This document shows, piece by piece, positions 14,780 to 22,306 of a DNA stretch of 36,651 bases; the first letter of the stretch is position 1; each line of letters opens with the position of its first letter. This DNA is from JBDSTZ01 sp039927975. Lineage in GTDB: Bacteria; Pseudomonadota; Gammaproteobacteria; Burkholderiales; Burkholderiaceae_D. The notes beneath the pieces were generated by a model. That model was not told the origin of the DNA. It saw only the letters and a list, made by a program, of their open reading frames with translations, and ran no database searches. The translations under genes were made by a program, and so were the position numbers. The stretch spans positions 1 to 36,651 of the forward strand of contig JBDSTZ010000036.1 of assembly GCA_039927975.1 (NCBI GenBank), given 5' to 3'.

Positions 14780-15844
14780 ATGAGCATTCAAACCGACGAT
14801 TTCAGCGAGCAGCGCATCATCGCCGCCACGCCCGCCTCGCCCAACGAGGAGGCGATCGAGCGCGCGCTGCGCCCCAAGCAGCTCGACGAATATGTCGGCC
14901 AGGAGAAAATTCGCGGCCAGCTCGAGATCTTCATTTCGGCCGCGCGCAAGCGGCGCGAGGCGCTCGACCACACTTTGCTGTTCGGCCCGCCGGGACTGGG
15001 CAAGACAACGCTGGCCCACATCATCGCGCGCGAAATGGGCGTGAACCTGCGCCAGACTTCCGGCCCGGTGCTGGAGCGTCCGGGCGACCTGGCGGCGATC
15101 CTGACCAACCTGGAAGCGAACGACGTGCTCTTCATCGACGAGATCCATCGGCTCTCGCCGGTGGTGGAGGAAATCCTCTACCCGGCGCTGGAGGACTACC
15201 AGATCGACATCATGATCGGCGAGGGGCCGGCGGCGCGCTCTGTGAAGCTCGACCTGCAACCGTTCACCCTGGTCGGCGCCACCACCCGCGCCGGCATGCT
15301 GACCAATCCGCTGCGCGACCGCTTCGGCATCGTCGCGCGGCTCGAATTTTATAACCCGGCCGAACTGGCGCGCATCGTCACCCGCAGCGCCGGCCTGCTG
15401 AACGCGCCGATCGCCGACGAGGGCGCGCTTGAAATCGCCCTGCGCGCGCGCGGCACCCCGCGCATCGCCAACCGCCTGCTGCGGCGGGTGCGCGACTATG
15501 CCGAAGTGAAGGGCACGGGCGACATCACCAAGGCCATGGCCGACGCCGCGCTGGTGATGCTCGACGTCGACTCGGTCGGCTTTGACGTGATGGACCGCAA
15601 GCTGCTCGAAGCGGTGCTGTTCAAGTTCGGCGGCGGGCCGGTGGGCATCGGCAACCTGGCCGCCGCGATCGGCGAAGAGAGCGACACCATCGAAGATGTG
15701 CTCGAACCGTTTTTGATTCAGCAGGGATATTTGCAGCGCACGCCGCGCGGGCGCATCGCCACGCCGCTGGCGTACGCGCACTTCGGGGTGGCGGCGCCGC
15801 GCACCAGTCCGACCGGCGACCTGTGGGACAGCGCCCCGGGTTGA
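14780..15844 (+). CDS. ruvB: Holliday junction branch migration ATPase RuvB
   Basis: RuvB is the hexameric AAA+ motor that pumps DNA through the RuvA-bound junction. The protein is 354 residues. Walker A is GPPGLGKT (69-76), Walker B is FIDEIH (118-123), sensor 1 is in GATTRAGM, and the C-terminal winged-helix domain ends with RTPRGRIATPLAY. The TGA at 15842-15844 abuts the stop of the convergent membrane-protein gene, with no room for a separate terminator. Confidence 0.97.
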   Translation: MSIQTDDFSEQRIIAATPASPNEEAIERALRPKQLDEYVGQEKIRGQLEIFISAARKRREALDHTLLFGPPGLGKTTLAHIIAREMGVNLRQTSGPVLERPGDLAAILTNLEANDVLFIDEIHRLSPVVEEILYPALEDYQIDIMIGEGPAARSVKLDLQPFTLVGATTRAGMLTNPLRDRFGIVARLEFYNPAELARIVTRSAGLLNAPIADEGALEIALRARGTPRIANRLLRRVRDYAEVKGTGDITKAMADAALVMLDVDSVGFDVMDRKLLEAVLFKFGGGPVGIGNLAAAIGEESDTIEDVLEPFLIQQGYLQRTPRGRIATPLAYAHFGVAAPRTSPTGDLWDSAPG

Positions 15845-16285
15845 TCAGGTGGGCTGGCGGCTTTCGATCGGGCCGGATGCGATCTGGTCCGATTCCTCGC
15901 GCGGGCGCATGGCGCGCTTGGTGCGGCGCCGGTTCGACGGGAAGACAAAGGCGAGGTAGAGGAAAGCGGTGAAGCAGAACAGCGGACCGATCGCCGGCAG
16001 CAAGTCCGGCTCCTTGCCGGAAAACAGCACATAGCCGCTGGCGATAATCGGAAACAGCAACAGCACGGCGGCGATGATGCGCCGGCGCAACGATTTGCGC
16101 ATGCGGTGGCCGAGCACGCCGACGAAGAAATAACCCGACACGACCAGCAGGATCGCCACGCAGTTGAGCATAACGGTGTTGAAGTCGTCGGGCCGGCTTT
16201 GCGGCGTTTCGGGCAGCAAAATGAAGGGCGCGCCAAACAGGATGGCGCTACCAATCAGGAGAGCTAGGAATCGCAGGATGATCAT
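15845..16285 (-). CDS. Hypothetical membrane protein with four predicted helices
   Basis: I do not recognise this 146-residue family. The start at 16285 gives MIILRFLALLIG and has GGAG 6 bases upstream; a TTG at 16303 would be longer. Hydrophobic segments lie at about residues 4-24, 38-58, 70-88 and 98-114, with basic loops (RMRKSLRRR after the second) suggesting inner-membrane placement with those loops in the cytoplasm. The C-terminal 30 residues are polar and probably cytoplasmic. The gene is convergent with ruvB (stops adjoin) and divergent from the YaiI-type gene. Confidence 0.65.
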   Translation of the reverse strand: MIILRFLALLIGSAILFGAPFILLPETPQSRPDDFNTVMLNCVAILLVVSGYFFVGVLGHRMRKSLRRRIIAAVLLLFPIIASGYVLFSGKEPDLLPAIGPLFCFTAFLYLAFVFPSNRRRTKRAMRPREESDQIASGPIESRQPT

Positions 16286-16333
16286 GGGGGCTCCGCGTCG
16301 CAATGCCGGTCGAGGACCGCTATCAAATTGCTA

Positions 16334-16362
16334 TTGGGACATTTTTCTTAATCCAACATAAC
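16334..16362 (+). promoter_or_regulatory. Possible promoter for the UPF0178 gene
   Basis: TTGGGA (16334-16339) and CATAAC (16357-16362) are separated by 17 bases and lie about 90 bases before the ATG at 16453. The match to sigma-70 boxes is moderate. Confidence 0.35.
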
Positions 16363-16387
16363 ACGATCTTTTCCACGGCGCTAGCAA

Positions 16388-16405
16388 TATTGCGATTTCG
16401 CAATA
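16388..16405. promoter_or_regulatory. 18-bp palindrome, operator-like
   Basis: TATTGCGA and TCGCAATA are perfect 8-base arms around TT. It lies in the divergent gap between the membrane-protein gene and the UPF0178 gene, 48 bases before the latter and downstream of the possible promoter. The symmetric form is typical of a dimeric repressor site; the binding protein is unknown. Confidence 0.5.
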
Positions 16406-16452
16406 AATTTGGCAACATAGTGGTGCGAAAAGCCATCAGAAGGACAGCAACA

Positions 16453-16905
16453 ATGCAAATTTGGGTAGACGGGGACGCCTGTCCGGTGGCGGTCAAGGAG
16501 ATCCTGTTCCGGGTCGCCGAGCGGCTGCAGCTGCAGGTCACGCTGGTGGCCAATCAATTGATCCGGGTGCCAGGTTCGCGCTTCATCAGATCGGTGCAAG
16601 TGCCGGCCGGCGCCGACGTGGCCGATCAGGAAATCGTGCGCCTGCTGACGCCGGGCGACCTGGTGGTGACGGGCGACATTCCGCTGGCCTCGCTGGTGCT
16701 GGACAAGGTCGGCTTCGCGCTCAATCCGCGCGGCGAGTTCTACACCGCCGACAATATCGCCCAGCAGCTGACCATGCGCGCCTTCATGGAAGAGCTGCGC
16801 AGCGGCGGCGTCGACACCGGTGGACCGGCGCCGTACAGCCAGTCGGACCGCCAGCAGTTTGCCAATCAGCTTGACCGGCATCTGGCGCGGTACGCCAAGA
16901 AATAG
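16453..16905 (+). CDS. UPF0178 (YaiI/YqxD, DUF188) family protein
   Basis: The protein is 150 residues and starts MQIWVDGDACPVAVKEILFR, the hallmark of the family, with the conserved D-G-D-A-C-P motif at residues 6-11. Other conserved parts are VTGDIPLASL and LNPRGEFYTADNI. The fold is related to PIN-type nucleases, but the activity is not established. AAGGA precedes the ATG at 16453. It is transcribed toward the acetyltransferase gene 59 bases downstream. Confidence 0.92.
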   Translation: MQIWVDGDACPVAVKEILFRVAERLQLQVTLVANQLIRVPGSRFIRSVQVPAGADVADQEIVRLLTPGDLVVTGDIPLASLVLDKVGFALNPRGEFYTADNIAQQLTMRAFMEELRSGGVDTGGPAPYSQSDRQQFANQLDRHLARYAKK

Positions 16906-16964
16906 CAGCACGCGACTGAACCAGGCCGCGCGATGCGCGCCGCCTGGCGCTTGAGGAAGACACG

Positions 16965-17522
16965 ATGCCGGATCTCGATCGCACAAAGATCATTTATAGC
17001 GGAACGCCGGAGTCGGCGGCCATGGTGGCCGGCGTAAAACGCGCGGTGGCGATCACCGCGAGGATGAATCGCCTGACCTTCGACGATGTGGACGAAGTGA
17101 GGGCCTTGTTCAGCGAACTGACCGGCACGAAGGTCGACGCGGACTTCTTGCTGATTCCTCCTTTCTATACTGCCGGAGGGAGCGAGATCCGGGTCGGTCG
17201 GCGGGTGTTCGTCAATCAGAACTGCACCTTCTACGACCTTGGTGGCATCGACATCGGCGACGATGTCATGATCGGGCCGAACGTGAGCATCATCACGGCG
17301 GGGCATCCGCTTGACCCTGCGCAGCGCCGCTCGGTCACCATCGGCAAGCCGATTAAGATCGAGAAGAACGTGTGGATCGCCGCCGGCGCGACCATCATCG
17401 GCGGGGTGACGGTGGGCGAGAACGCGGTCGTCGCGGCGGGGGCGGTGGTCACCCGCGACGTTCCCGCGAACACGCTGGTGGGCGGGAATCCGGCGCGGGT
17501 TATTCGGCCGATCGGCGAATAG
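16965..17522 (+). CDS. Sugar O-acetyltransferase (LacA/Maa/NodL-type, left-handed beta helix)
   Basis: The protein is 185 residues with hexapeptide repeats forming a left-handed beta helix (about residues 75-180). The catalytic histidine is His114 in ITAGHPLD, as in maltose and galactoside acetyltransferases that use acetyl-CoA. The late VWIAAGATIIGGVTVG and NTLVGGNPARVI segments are typical. Unlike classic Maa, the N-terminal part is somewhat different (MPDLDRTKIIYSG), so the sugar acceptor cannot be named. GAGGA lies before the ATG. It ends at a terminator shared with the convergent ybdD gene. Confidence 0.85.
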   Translation: MPDLDRTKIIYSGTPESAAMVAGVKRAVAITARMNRLTFDDVDEVRALFSELTGTKVDADFLLIPPFYTAGGSEIRVGRRVFVNQNCTFYDLGGIDIGDDVMIGPNVSIITAGHPLDPAQRRSVTIGKPIKIEKNVWIAAGATIIGGVTVGENAVVAAGAVVTRDVPANTLVGGNPARVIRPIGE

Positions 17523-17568
17523 ACGAACGCTGCCGGCCAACCAAGCGCGTAAAAGCACTCAAAAGCAC

Positions 17569-17590
17569 GGGGTCAACTTGACCCCATGTT
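17569..17590. terminator. Hairpin terminator between convergent genes
   Basis: GGGGTCAA (17569-17576) and TTGACCCC (17578-17585) pair around a single C, followed by ATGTTTTG. An upstream AAAA on the other side (17560-17564) is weak for the minus direction. The pattern GGGGTCAA...TTGACCCC also recurs as a dispersed element in other bacteria. Confidence 0.55.
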
Positions 17591-17593
17591 TTG

Positions 17594-17794
17594 CTAGCAG
17601 CAGCCGCCGCGCTTGCCGGCGCCGCCGTAGCGCGCCTCCTGGCGTTCGCGGAAGAACTCTTCGTAGCTCATCACCGGCGCGCCGGGGTGGGTCGCCTCCA
17701 TGTGGCCGACGTAGGCGTCGTATTCGGGCAGGCCGACCATCAGGCGCATGCTCTGCCCGAGGTAGCGGCCGGCCTGCATCAATTCGCTCAACAT
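17594..17794 (-). CDS. YbdD/YjiX family small protein
   Basis: The protein is 66 residues, the normal family length. The conserved pattern is present: AGRYLGQSMRLMVGLPEYDAYVGHM followed by the MSYEEFFRERQEARYGG block and a C-terminal CC. In this entry the first pattern spans residues 8-32. The gene follows cstA by 3 bases on the same strand, as ybdD follows cstA in E. coli. A partner role for the transporter is assumed, but its function is not known. Confidence 0.92.
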   Translation of the reverse strand: MLSELMQAGRYLGQSMRLMVGLPEYDAYVGHMEATHPGAPVMSYEEFFRERQEARYGGAGKRGGCC

Positions 17795-17797
17795 GAT

Positions 17798-19852
17798 CTA
17801 CGCCTTCGCCAGTTGATACGGCGTCTCACGGGTGCTCGGCGTGGTGCTGGCGCGCGCCACCAGCACCGTGCGCACGCCGAACAGCAGCACCGCCAGCACG
17901 ACGAACATGAAGAAGCCGGTCAGCGAGGCGTCCAGATAATCGTTGAACACGATCTGCTGCATCTGCGCGGCGCTCTTGGCCGGCGCCAGCAGCGTCCCTT
18001 GGTCGAGGGCGGCCTGGAACTTGTGCGCATGGGCCAGGAAGCCAACCCGGACGTTGGCATCGAAGATCTTTTGCCAGCCAGCCGTCAAGGTGCACACCAG
18101 CAGCCAGGCGGTCGGCAGCGCGGTGACCCAGGCGAACTTCCCTTGCTTCATTTTGAACAGCACGCAGGTCGCCAGAATGAGGGCGATCCCGGCCAGCATC
18201 TGGTTGGCGATGCCGAACAGCGGCCACAGGGTATTGATGCCGCCCAGCGGATCGACCACGCCCTGGTAGAGGAAGTAGCCCCACGCCGCCACGCACAGCG
18301 AGGTGGCGGCCAGGTTGGCGACCAGCGAATCGGTGCGCTTGAGCGAAGGGGCGAAAGTTCCCATCAAGTCTTGCAGCATGAAGCGCCCGGCGCGCGTGCC
18401 GGCGTCGACCGCCGTGAGGATGAACAGCGCCTCGAACAGAATCGCGAAGTGGTACCAGAAGCCCATCATCGCCTTGCCGCCCACCACGCCGGCGAGGATG
18501 TTGGCCATGCCGACGGCCAGCGTCGGCGCCCCGCCGGCACGCGAAATGATGCTGCTCTCGCCGATATCCTTGGCGGTCTGGGTCAGCATCTCGGGAGTGA
18601 TGTAGAAGCCCCATTGGCCGATTGCGGTGGCGGCCGAGTGGACCGTCGTGCCGATCGCCGCAGCCGGGCTGTTCATGGCGAAGTAGATGCCCGGCTCGAT
18701 GGTCGACGCGGCCACCAGCGCCATCATCGCGACGAACGATTCCATCAGCATCGCGCCGTAGCCGATGAAGCGGGCGTGCTCCTCGTTCTCGATCATCTTC
18801 GGCGTGGTGCCCGAAGCGATCAGCGCGTGGAAGCCGGACACCGCGCCGCAGGCGATGGTGATGAACAGGAAGGGGAACAGGCTACCGGCCCAGGCGGGGC
18901 CGCTGCCGTCGATGAACTTGGTCATTGCCGGCATTTTGAGATGGGGCGCGACGATCAGGATGCCGACCGCCAGCCCGACGATGGTGCCGATCTTGAGGAA
19001 GGTCGACAGATAGTCGCGCGGCGCCAGCAGCAGCCAGACCGGAATGACCGAGGCGACGAAGCCGTAGCCGATCAGCATCCAGGTCAGCGCGCTGCCGGTG
19101 AAGGTGAACATGGGCGCCAGCACGGCCGATTCGGCCACCACCTGGCCGCCGAGGATGGCCAGCATCAGCAGCACGAAGCCGATCAGCGAGACTTCGCCAA
19201 TCCGGCCGACCCGCACGAAGCGGGTGTACACGCCCATGAACAGGGCGATCGGGATGGTGGCCATGACGGTGAAGCAGCCCCACGGCGATTCGGTCAGCGC
19301 CTTCACCACGATCAGCGCCAGCACGGCCAGGATGATCACCATGATCATGAAGGTGCCGAGCAGGGCGATCACGCCGGGCACGGGACCGAGTTCGGACTTG
19401 ACCAGATCGCCCAGCGAGCGGCCGTCGCGGCGCATCGAGATGAACAGGATGATGAAGTCCTGCACCGCGCCGGCGAACACCACGCCGGCCAGGATCCACA
19501 GCATGCCGGGCAGGTAGCCCATCTGCGCGGCCAGCACCGGGCCGACCAGCGGGCCGGCGCCGGCGATGGCGGCGAAGTGGTGGCCGAACAGGACGTAGCG
19601 GTTGGTCGGCACGAAGTCGAGGCCGTCGTTGAGGCGGGTGGCTGGCGTGGCGCGCTTGGCGTCCAGCTTGAGCACGCGGTCGGCGATGAAGCGGCTGTAG
19701 AAGCGGTAAGCGATCAGGTAAACGCAGACGGCGGCGGCGACGATCCACACGGCGTTGATCGATTCGCCGCGATTGAGGGCGATAAAGGCGAGCATGCCGG
19801 CGGTGGCGACCGACAGCCCGGCCCAGCCGAGCCGGCTTGTGATACGGTTCAT
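17798..19852 (-). CDS. cstA: CstA-family carbon starvation protein (pyruvate/peptide uptake)
   Basis: The protein is 684 residues with many membrane helices. CstA and its relative BtsT import pyruvate, and CstA has also been tied to peptide use during carbon starvation. Family blocks seen include the helix-rich NAVWIVAAAVCVYLIAYRFY region near the N-terminus, FGHHFAAIAGAGPLVGPVLA, and SGFHALIASGTTPKM. The start at 19852 (MNRITSRLGW) has GGAGGAG just upstream; the longer open frame is not conserved-looking. ybdD is co-transcribed. The gene is divergent from a Cache sensor kinase/NarL regulator pair, which is a likely regulator of it. Confidence 0.93.
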   Translation of the reverse strand: MNRITSRLGWAGLSVATAGMLAFIALNRGESINAVWIVAAAVCVYLIAYRFYSRFIADRVLKLDAKRATPATRLNDGLDFVPTNRYVLFGHHFAAIAGAGPLVGPVLAAQMGYLPGMLWILAGVVFAGAVQDFIILFISMRRDGRSLGDLVKSELGPVPGVIALLGTFMIMVIILAVLALIVVKALTESPWGCFTVMATIPIALFMGVYTRFVRVGRIGEVSLIGFVLLMLAILGGQVVAESAVLAPMFTFTGSALTWMLIGYGFVASVIPVWLLLAPRDYLSTFLKIGTIVGLAVGILIVAPHLKMPAMTKFIDGSGPAWAGSLFPFLFITIACGAVSGFHALIASGTTPKMIENEEHARFIGYGAMLMESFVAMMALVAASTIEPGIYFAMNSPAAAIGTTVHSAATAIGQWGFYITPEMLTQTAKDIGESSIISRAGGAPTLAVGMANILAGVVGGKAMMGFWYHFAILFEALFILTAVDAGTRAGRFMLQDLMGTFAPSLKRTDSLVANLAATSLCVAAWGYFLYQGVVDPLGGINTLWPLFGIANQMLAGIALILATCVLFKMKQGKFAWVTALPTAWLLVCTLTAGWQKIFDANVRVGFLAHAHKFQAALDQGTLLAPAKSAAQMQQIVFNDYLDASLTGFFMFVVLAVLLFGVRTVLVARASTTPSTRETPYQLAKA

Positions 19853-19965
19853 GGTGACTCCTCCAAGTTGGGTGCCGCGCCAGGGAGTGCCCGGTCGAAT
19901 GCCGGTTCGGCTTGTGCGCAGCTTGTGACCGAGTATTGACTTGAAGGCAAGCGGGAACAAGCGCA

Positions 19966-20015
19966 GCACTACGCAGACCGGCTCAGTAGTAGTACGTAGT
20001 GCAGACGGGCTGAAG
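19966..20015. promoter_or_regulatory. Paired inverted and direct repeats between cstA and the two-component genes
   Basis: GCACTACG (19966-19973) and CGTAGTGC (19995-20002) form inverted 8-base arms 21 bases apart. Overlapping them, GCAGACCGGCTCAG (19973-19986) and GCAGACGGGCTGAAG (20001-20015) are an imperfect direct repeat 28 bases apart. This suits binding of a dimeric regulator such as the adjacent NarL-type protein. The rest of the 343-base gap holds the REP-like element described separately and no gene. Confidence 0.5.
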
Positions 20016-20092
20016 CGTCGTAGAATCTCTGTGGGCAAGCGTTAGTTTGCCCACCATCAGGTAGCGGCTCGGCGGCCACCTACCGAAGATCA

Positions 20093-20177
20093 GTCGTCCT
20101 CGCGAAGGCGGGGACCCAATGCGCGGGCGTCCCGATAACGCGGCAAGAATAGATTCCCGCATGCGCGGTGATGACGA
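20093..20177. repeat. REP-like degenerate inverted repeat element
   Basis: GTCGTCCTCGCGAAGGCGGGG near the left end and TTCCCGCATGCGCGGTGATGAC near the right end (20154-20175) are degenerate forms of the CGTCATTCCCGC-type repeat also seen at 13358-13387. The arms face each other across about 35 bases. It ends close to the kinase ribosome binding site. Confidence 0.6.
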
Positions 20178-20195
20178 TGTAGAAGGTGACGACCC

Positions 20196-21557
20196 ATGAA
20201 ATTACGGCAAAAAGTGGTAGTCCTGGCGATCGTGCCGCTGATCCTGGCGCTGTGCACGATCGCGCTGTTCGTGCGCCACCAGGCCTTGACGCTGGCCCAG
20301 CAGCAGCGCGACACCATCCAGCAAGCCTACCTGTCGAGCAAGGAAGCCGAGCTCAAACACTACGTTGCGCTCGCCACCCACGCCATCGCGCACCTGTCCG
20401 AATCGGGCCGCCGCGATCCGGCCACGCTGGAAGAAGCCAAGCGCATCCTGGCCACCCTCAGCTACGGCGAGGATGGCTATTTCTTCGTCTACGACATGCA
20501 GGGAAATAACCTGATGCATCCGCGCCAGCCTGAACTGGTCGGGCGCAACCTGTGGGAGCTGCGCGACGCCACCGGCCAGCCAACCGTCCAGCGCCTGATC
20601 GCGCGCGCGAAGGAGGGCGGCGGCTTCCAGCGCTATGTCTGGGTCAAGCCGTCGTCGCACCAGCCGGCGCCCAAGCTCGGCTACGTCATCGCGCTCAAGG
20701 ATTGGGGCTGGATGCTCGGCACGGGCATTTACCTCGACGACGTCGATGCCGCGCTGGCCAAGATCGACGCCCAGCAGTCGCGCAATATCCAGAGCACCAT
20801 GCTGTGGATCGCCGGCCTGGCCATCGTCAGCGCGCTCGTGGTCGGCAGTTCTGGCCTGGCGCTCAACATCAGCGAGCTGCGGGTGGCCGACGCCAAGCTG
20901 AAGGTGCTGGCGCAGCGGGTGGTCGAATCGCAGGAGGAGGAACGCGCGCGCCTCTCGCGCGATCTGCACGACGGCATCAGCCAGTGGCTTGTGTCGATCA
21001 AGCTGCAGATCGAGGCCGGCATCATTCGGCTCGGCGGCGACGCCGCGCAGCAGCAGGCGGCGCGCGCCAGCTTCGAGCACACCGCCGGCCAGCTCAACGA
21101 CGTGCTGGGCGAGGTGCGGCGCATCTCGCACGACCTGCGTCCGGCCATCCTCGACGATCTTGGCCTGGCCGCCGCGCTCGACCACCTGGCGCAGGAGTTC
21201 AGTCAAGGCGGCGCGATGGCGGTGGAGTTTGTCGACGACGGCGGCGAGGGCTTGTCGGACGTCGCCAACACGGTGCTGTTCCGGATCGCGCAGGAAGCCT
21301 TGACCAACAGCGAGCGGCACGCGCGCGCCAGCCGCGTCGTCCTGCGGCTGTACCGCGAGGATGGGCGGGTGGTGTTGAGCATTGCCGACGACGGCGTCGG
21401 CTTCGACGCGCTCGGCGTCGCGCTGCATCCACAGCGCGGTATCGGCCTGCGTAATATGCTCGAACGGATGGAAGCGATCGACGGACAATTGAGCATCACC
21501 TCGTCGGCGGCCGGCACCTCGGTACAGGCCAGCGTGGCGTTGGGAGGGAAGGTATGA
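20196..21557 (+). CDS. Sensor histidine kinase with periplasmic Cache domain (HisKA_3 type)
   Basis: The protein is 453 residues. TM1 lies at about residues 7-27, then a single-Cache (sCache_2-like) sensor at about 35-190 with YGEDGYFFVYDMQGN, LMHP and the GWMLGTGIYLDDV end, then TM2 at about 203-224. The dimerisation/phosphoacceptor helix has His258 in SRDLHDGISQ, the NarX/DesK (HisKA_3) form. The ATPase domain has the N-box (Asn371 in NSERHA), the ADDGVGFD box and GIGLRNM. sCache_2 domains are known to bind small organic acids such as acetate or pyruvate, so such a ligand is likely but not shown. AAGG precedes the start. The gene overlaps the regulator by 4 bases. Confidence 0.9.
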   Translation: MKLRQKVVVLAIVPLILALCTIALFVRHQALTLAQQQRDTIQQAYLSSKEAELKHYVALATHAIAHLSESGRRDPATLEEAKRILATLSYGEDGYFFVYDMQGNNLMHPRQPELVGRNLWELRDATGQPTVQRLIARAKEGGGFQRYVWVKPSSHQPAPKLGYVIALKDWGWMLGTGIYLDDVDAALAKIDAQQSRNIQSTMLWIAGLAIVSALVVGSSGLALNISELRVADAKLKVLAQRVVESQEEERARLSRDLHDGISQWLVSIKLQIEAGIIRLGGDAAQQQAARASFEHTAGQLNDVLGEVRRISHDLRPAILDDLGLAAALDHLAQEFSQGGAMAVEFVDDGGEGLSDVANTVLFRIAQEALTNSERHARASRVVLRLYREDGRVVLSIADDGVGFDALGVALHPQRGIGLRNMLERMEAIDGQLSITSSAAGTSVQASVALGGKV

Positions 21558-22258
21558 ACAGCGACATTGGCGGCGACAGCGGCAGTGGTATCGGCGGCGG
21601 TGGCAGCAGCAACGGCGGCACGGCAGGCGGGGTCGTCAGGATTCTACTGGTTGACGACCACCCGCTTGTGCGCGACGGCCTGCATGCGCGCCTGGAAGCG
21701 ATGCCGCAATTTCGCGTGGTGGCCGAAGCCGGTGGCGCCGAGGAAGCCTTACGCCAGGCCAGCGCCTGCGCGGTCGACCTTGTGCTCATGGATATCAATA
21801 TGCGCGGCGGAAACGGCATCGAGGCGACCGCGCAGCTGCGCGCGCGTTTTCCCGACATCGCCGTGCTGATCCTGTCGATGCACGACAAGCTCGAATACGT
21901 GACCCAGGCCATGCAGGCCGGCGCGCGCGGCTATGTGCTCAAGGACGCGCCGGGCAAGGACATCGTGCAGGCGATCGAGACGGTCATGTCGGGCGGGATC
22001 TACTACAGCGCGGCGCTGGCGCGCGAACTGGCGCGGCCGCTGGTGCACGACAACCAGCTGACCACGCGCGAGAGCGAGGTATTGCAGCACATCGCCGACG
22101 GCCAGTCGAACAAGCATATCGCCCGCGCGCTCGACCTGTCGGTGCGCACGGTCGAGACGCACCGATTGAACATCAAGCGCAAGCTCGGCATAGAAGGTCA
22201 GGCGGAGCTGATCAAGTTCGCGGTCCAGCACGCGCGCTTCGAGGCGCGGGATCGCTGA
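21554..22258 (+). CDS. NarL/FixJ (LuxR-type) response regulator
   Basis: The protein is 234 residues. After an unusual Gly/Ser-rich lead (residues 4-26) comes a receiver with acidic pocket Asp34/Asp35, phosphoacceptor Asp80 in LVLMDINM and Lys130 in YVLKDA. The C-terminal LuxR helix-turn-helix has LTTRESEVLQHIADG, SNKHIARAL and SVRTVETHR. It pairs with the kinase by the ATGA overlap. An attractive target is the divergent cstA-ybdD operon through the repeats at 19966-20015; this is inferred from layout. The Gly-rich lead may be an artefact of start choice, since no in-frame ATG lies between it and the receiver. Confidence 0.92.
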   Translation: MNSDIGGDSGSGIGGGGSSNGGTAGGVVRILLVDDHPLVRDGLHARLEAMPQFRVVAEAGGAEEALRQASACAVDLVLMDINMRGGNGIEATAQLRARFPDIAVLILSMHDKLEYVTQAMQAGARGYVLKDAPGKDIVQAIETVMSGGIYYSAALARELARPLVHDNQLTTRESEVLQHIADGQSNKHIARALDLSVRTVETHRLNIKRKLGIEGQAELIKFAVQHARFEARDR

Positions 22259-22306
22259 GACAAGCGCCGGCCACGTCGATGGGGCAGCGGAGTGCGCGGC
22301 GCGGCC

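Noticed and set aside
17569..17585. Mobile-element end (GGGGTCAA inverted pair)
   Set aside because: Only one copy was noticed and no transposase is nearby; its place between convergent stops fits a terminator better.
17591..19939. Long + strand open frame (about 780 codons) opposite cstA
   Set aside because: It is rich in His, Gln, Arg and Asp in the manner of antisense GC-rich frames, has no domain pattern, and lies wholly over the well-supported cstA-ybdD genes.
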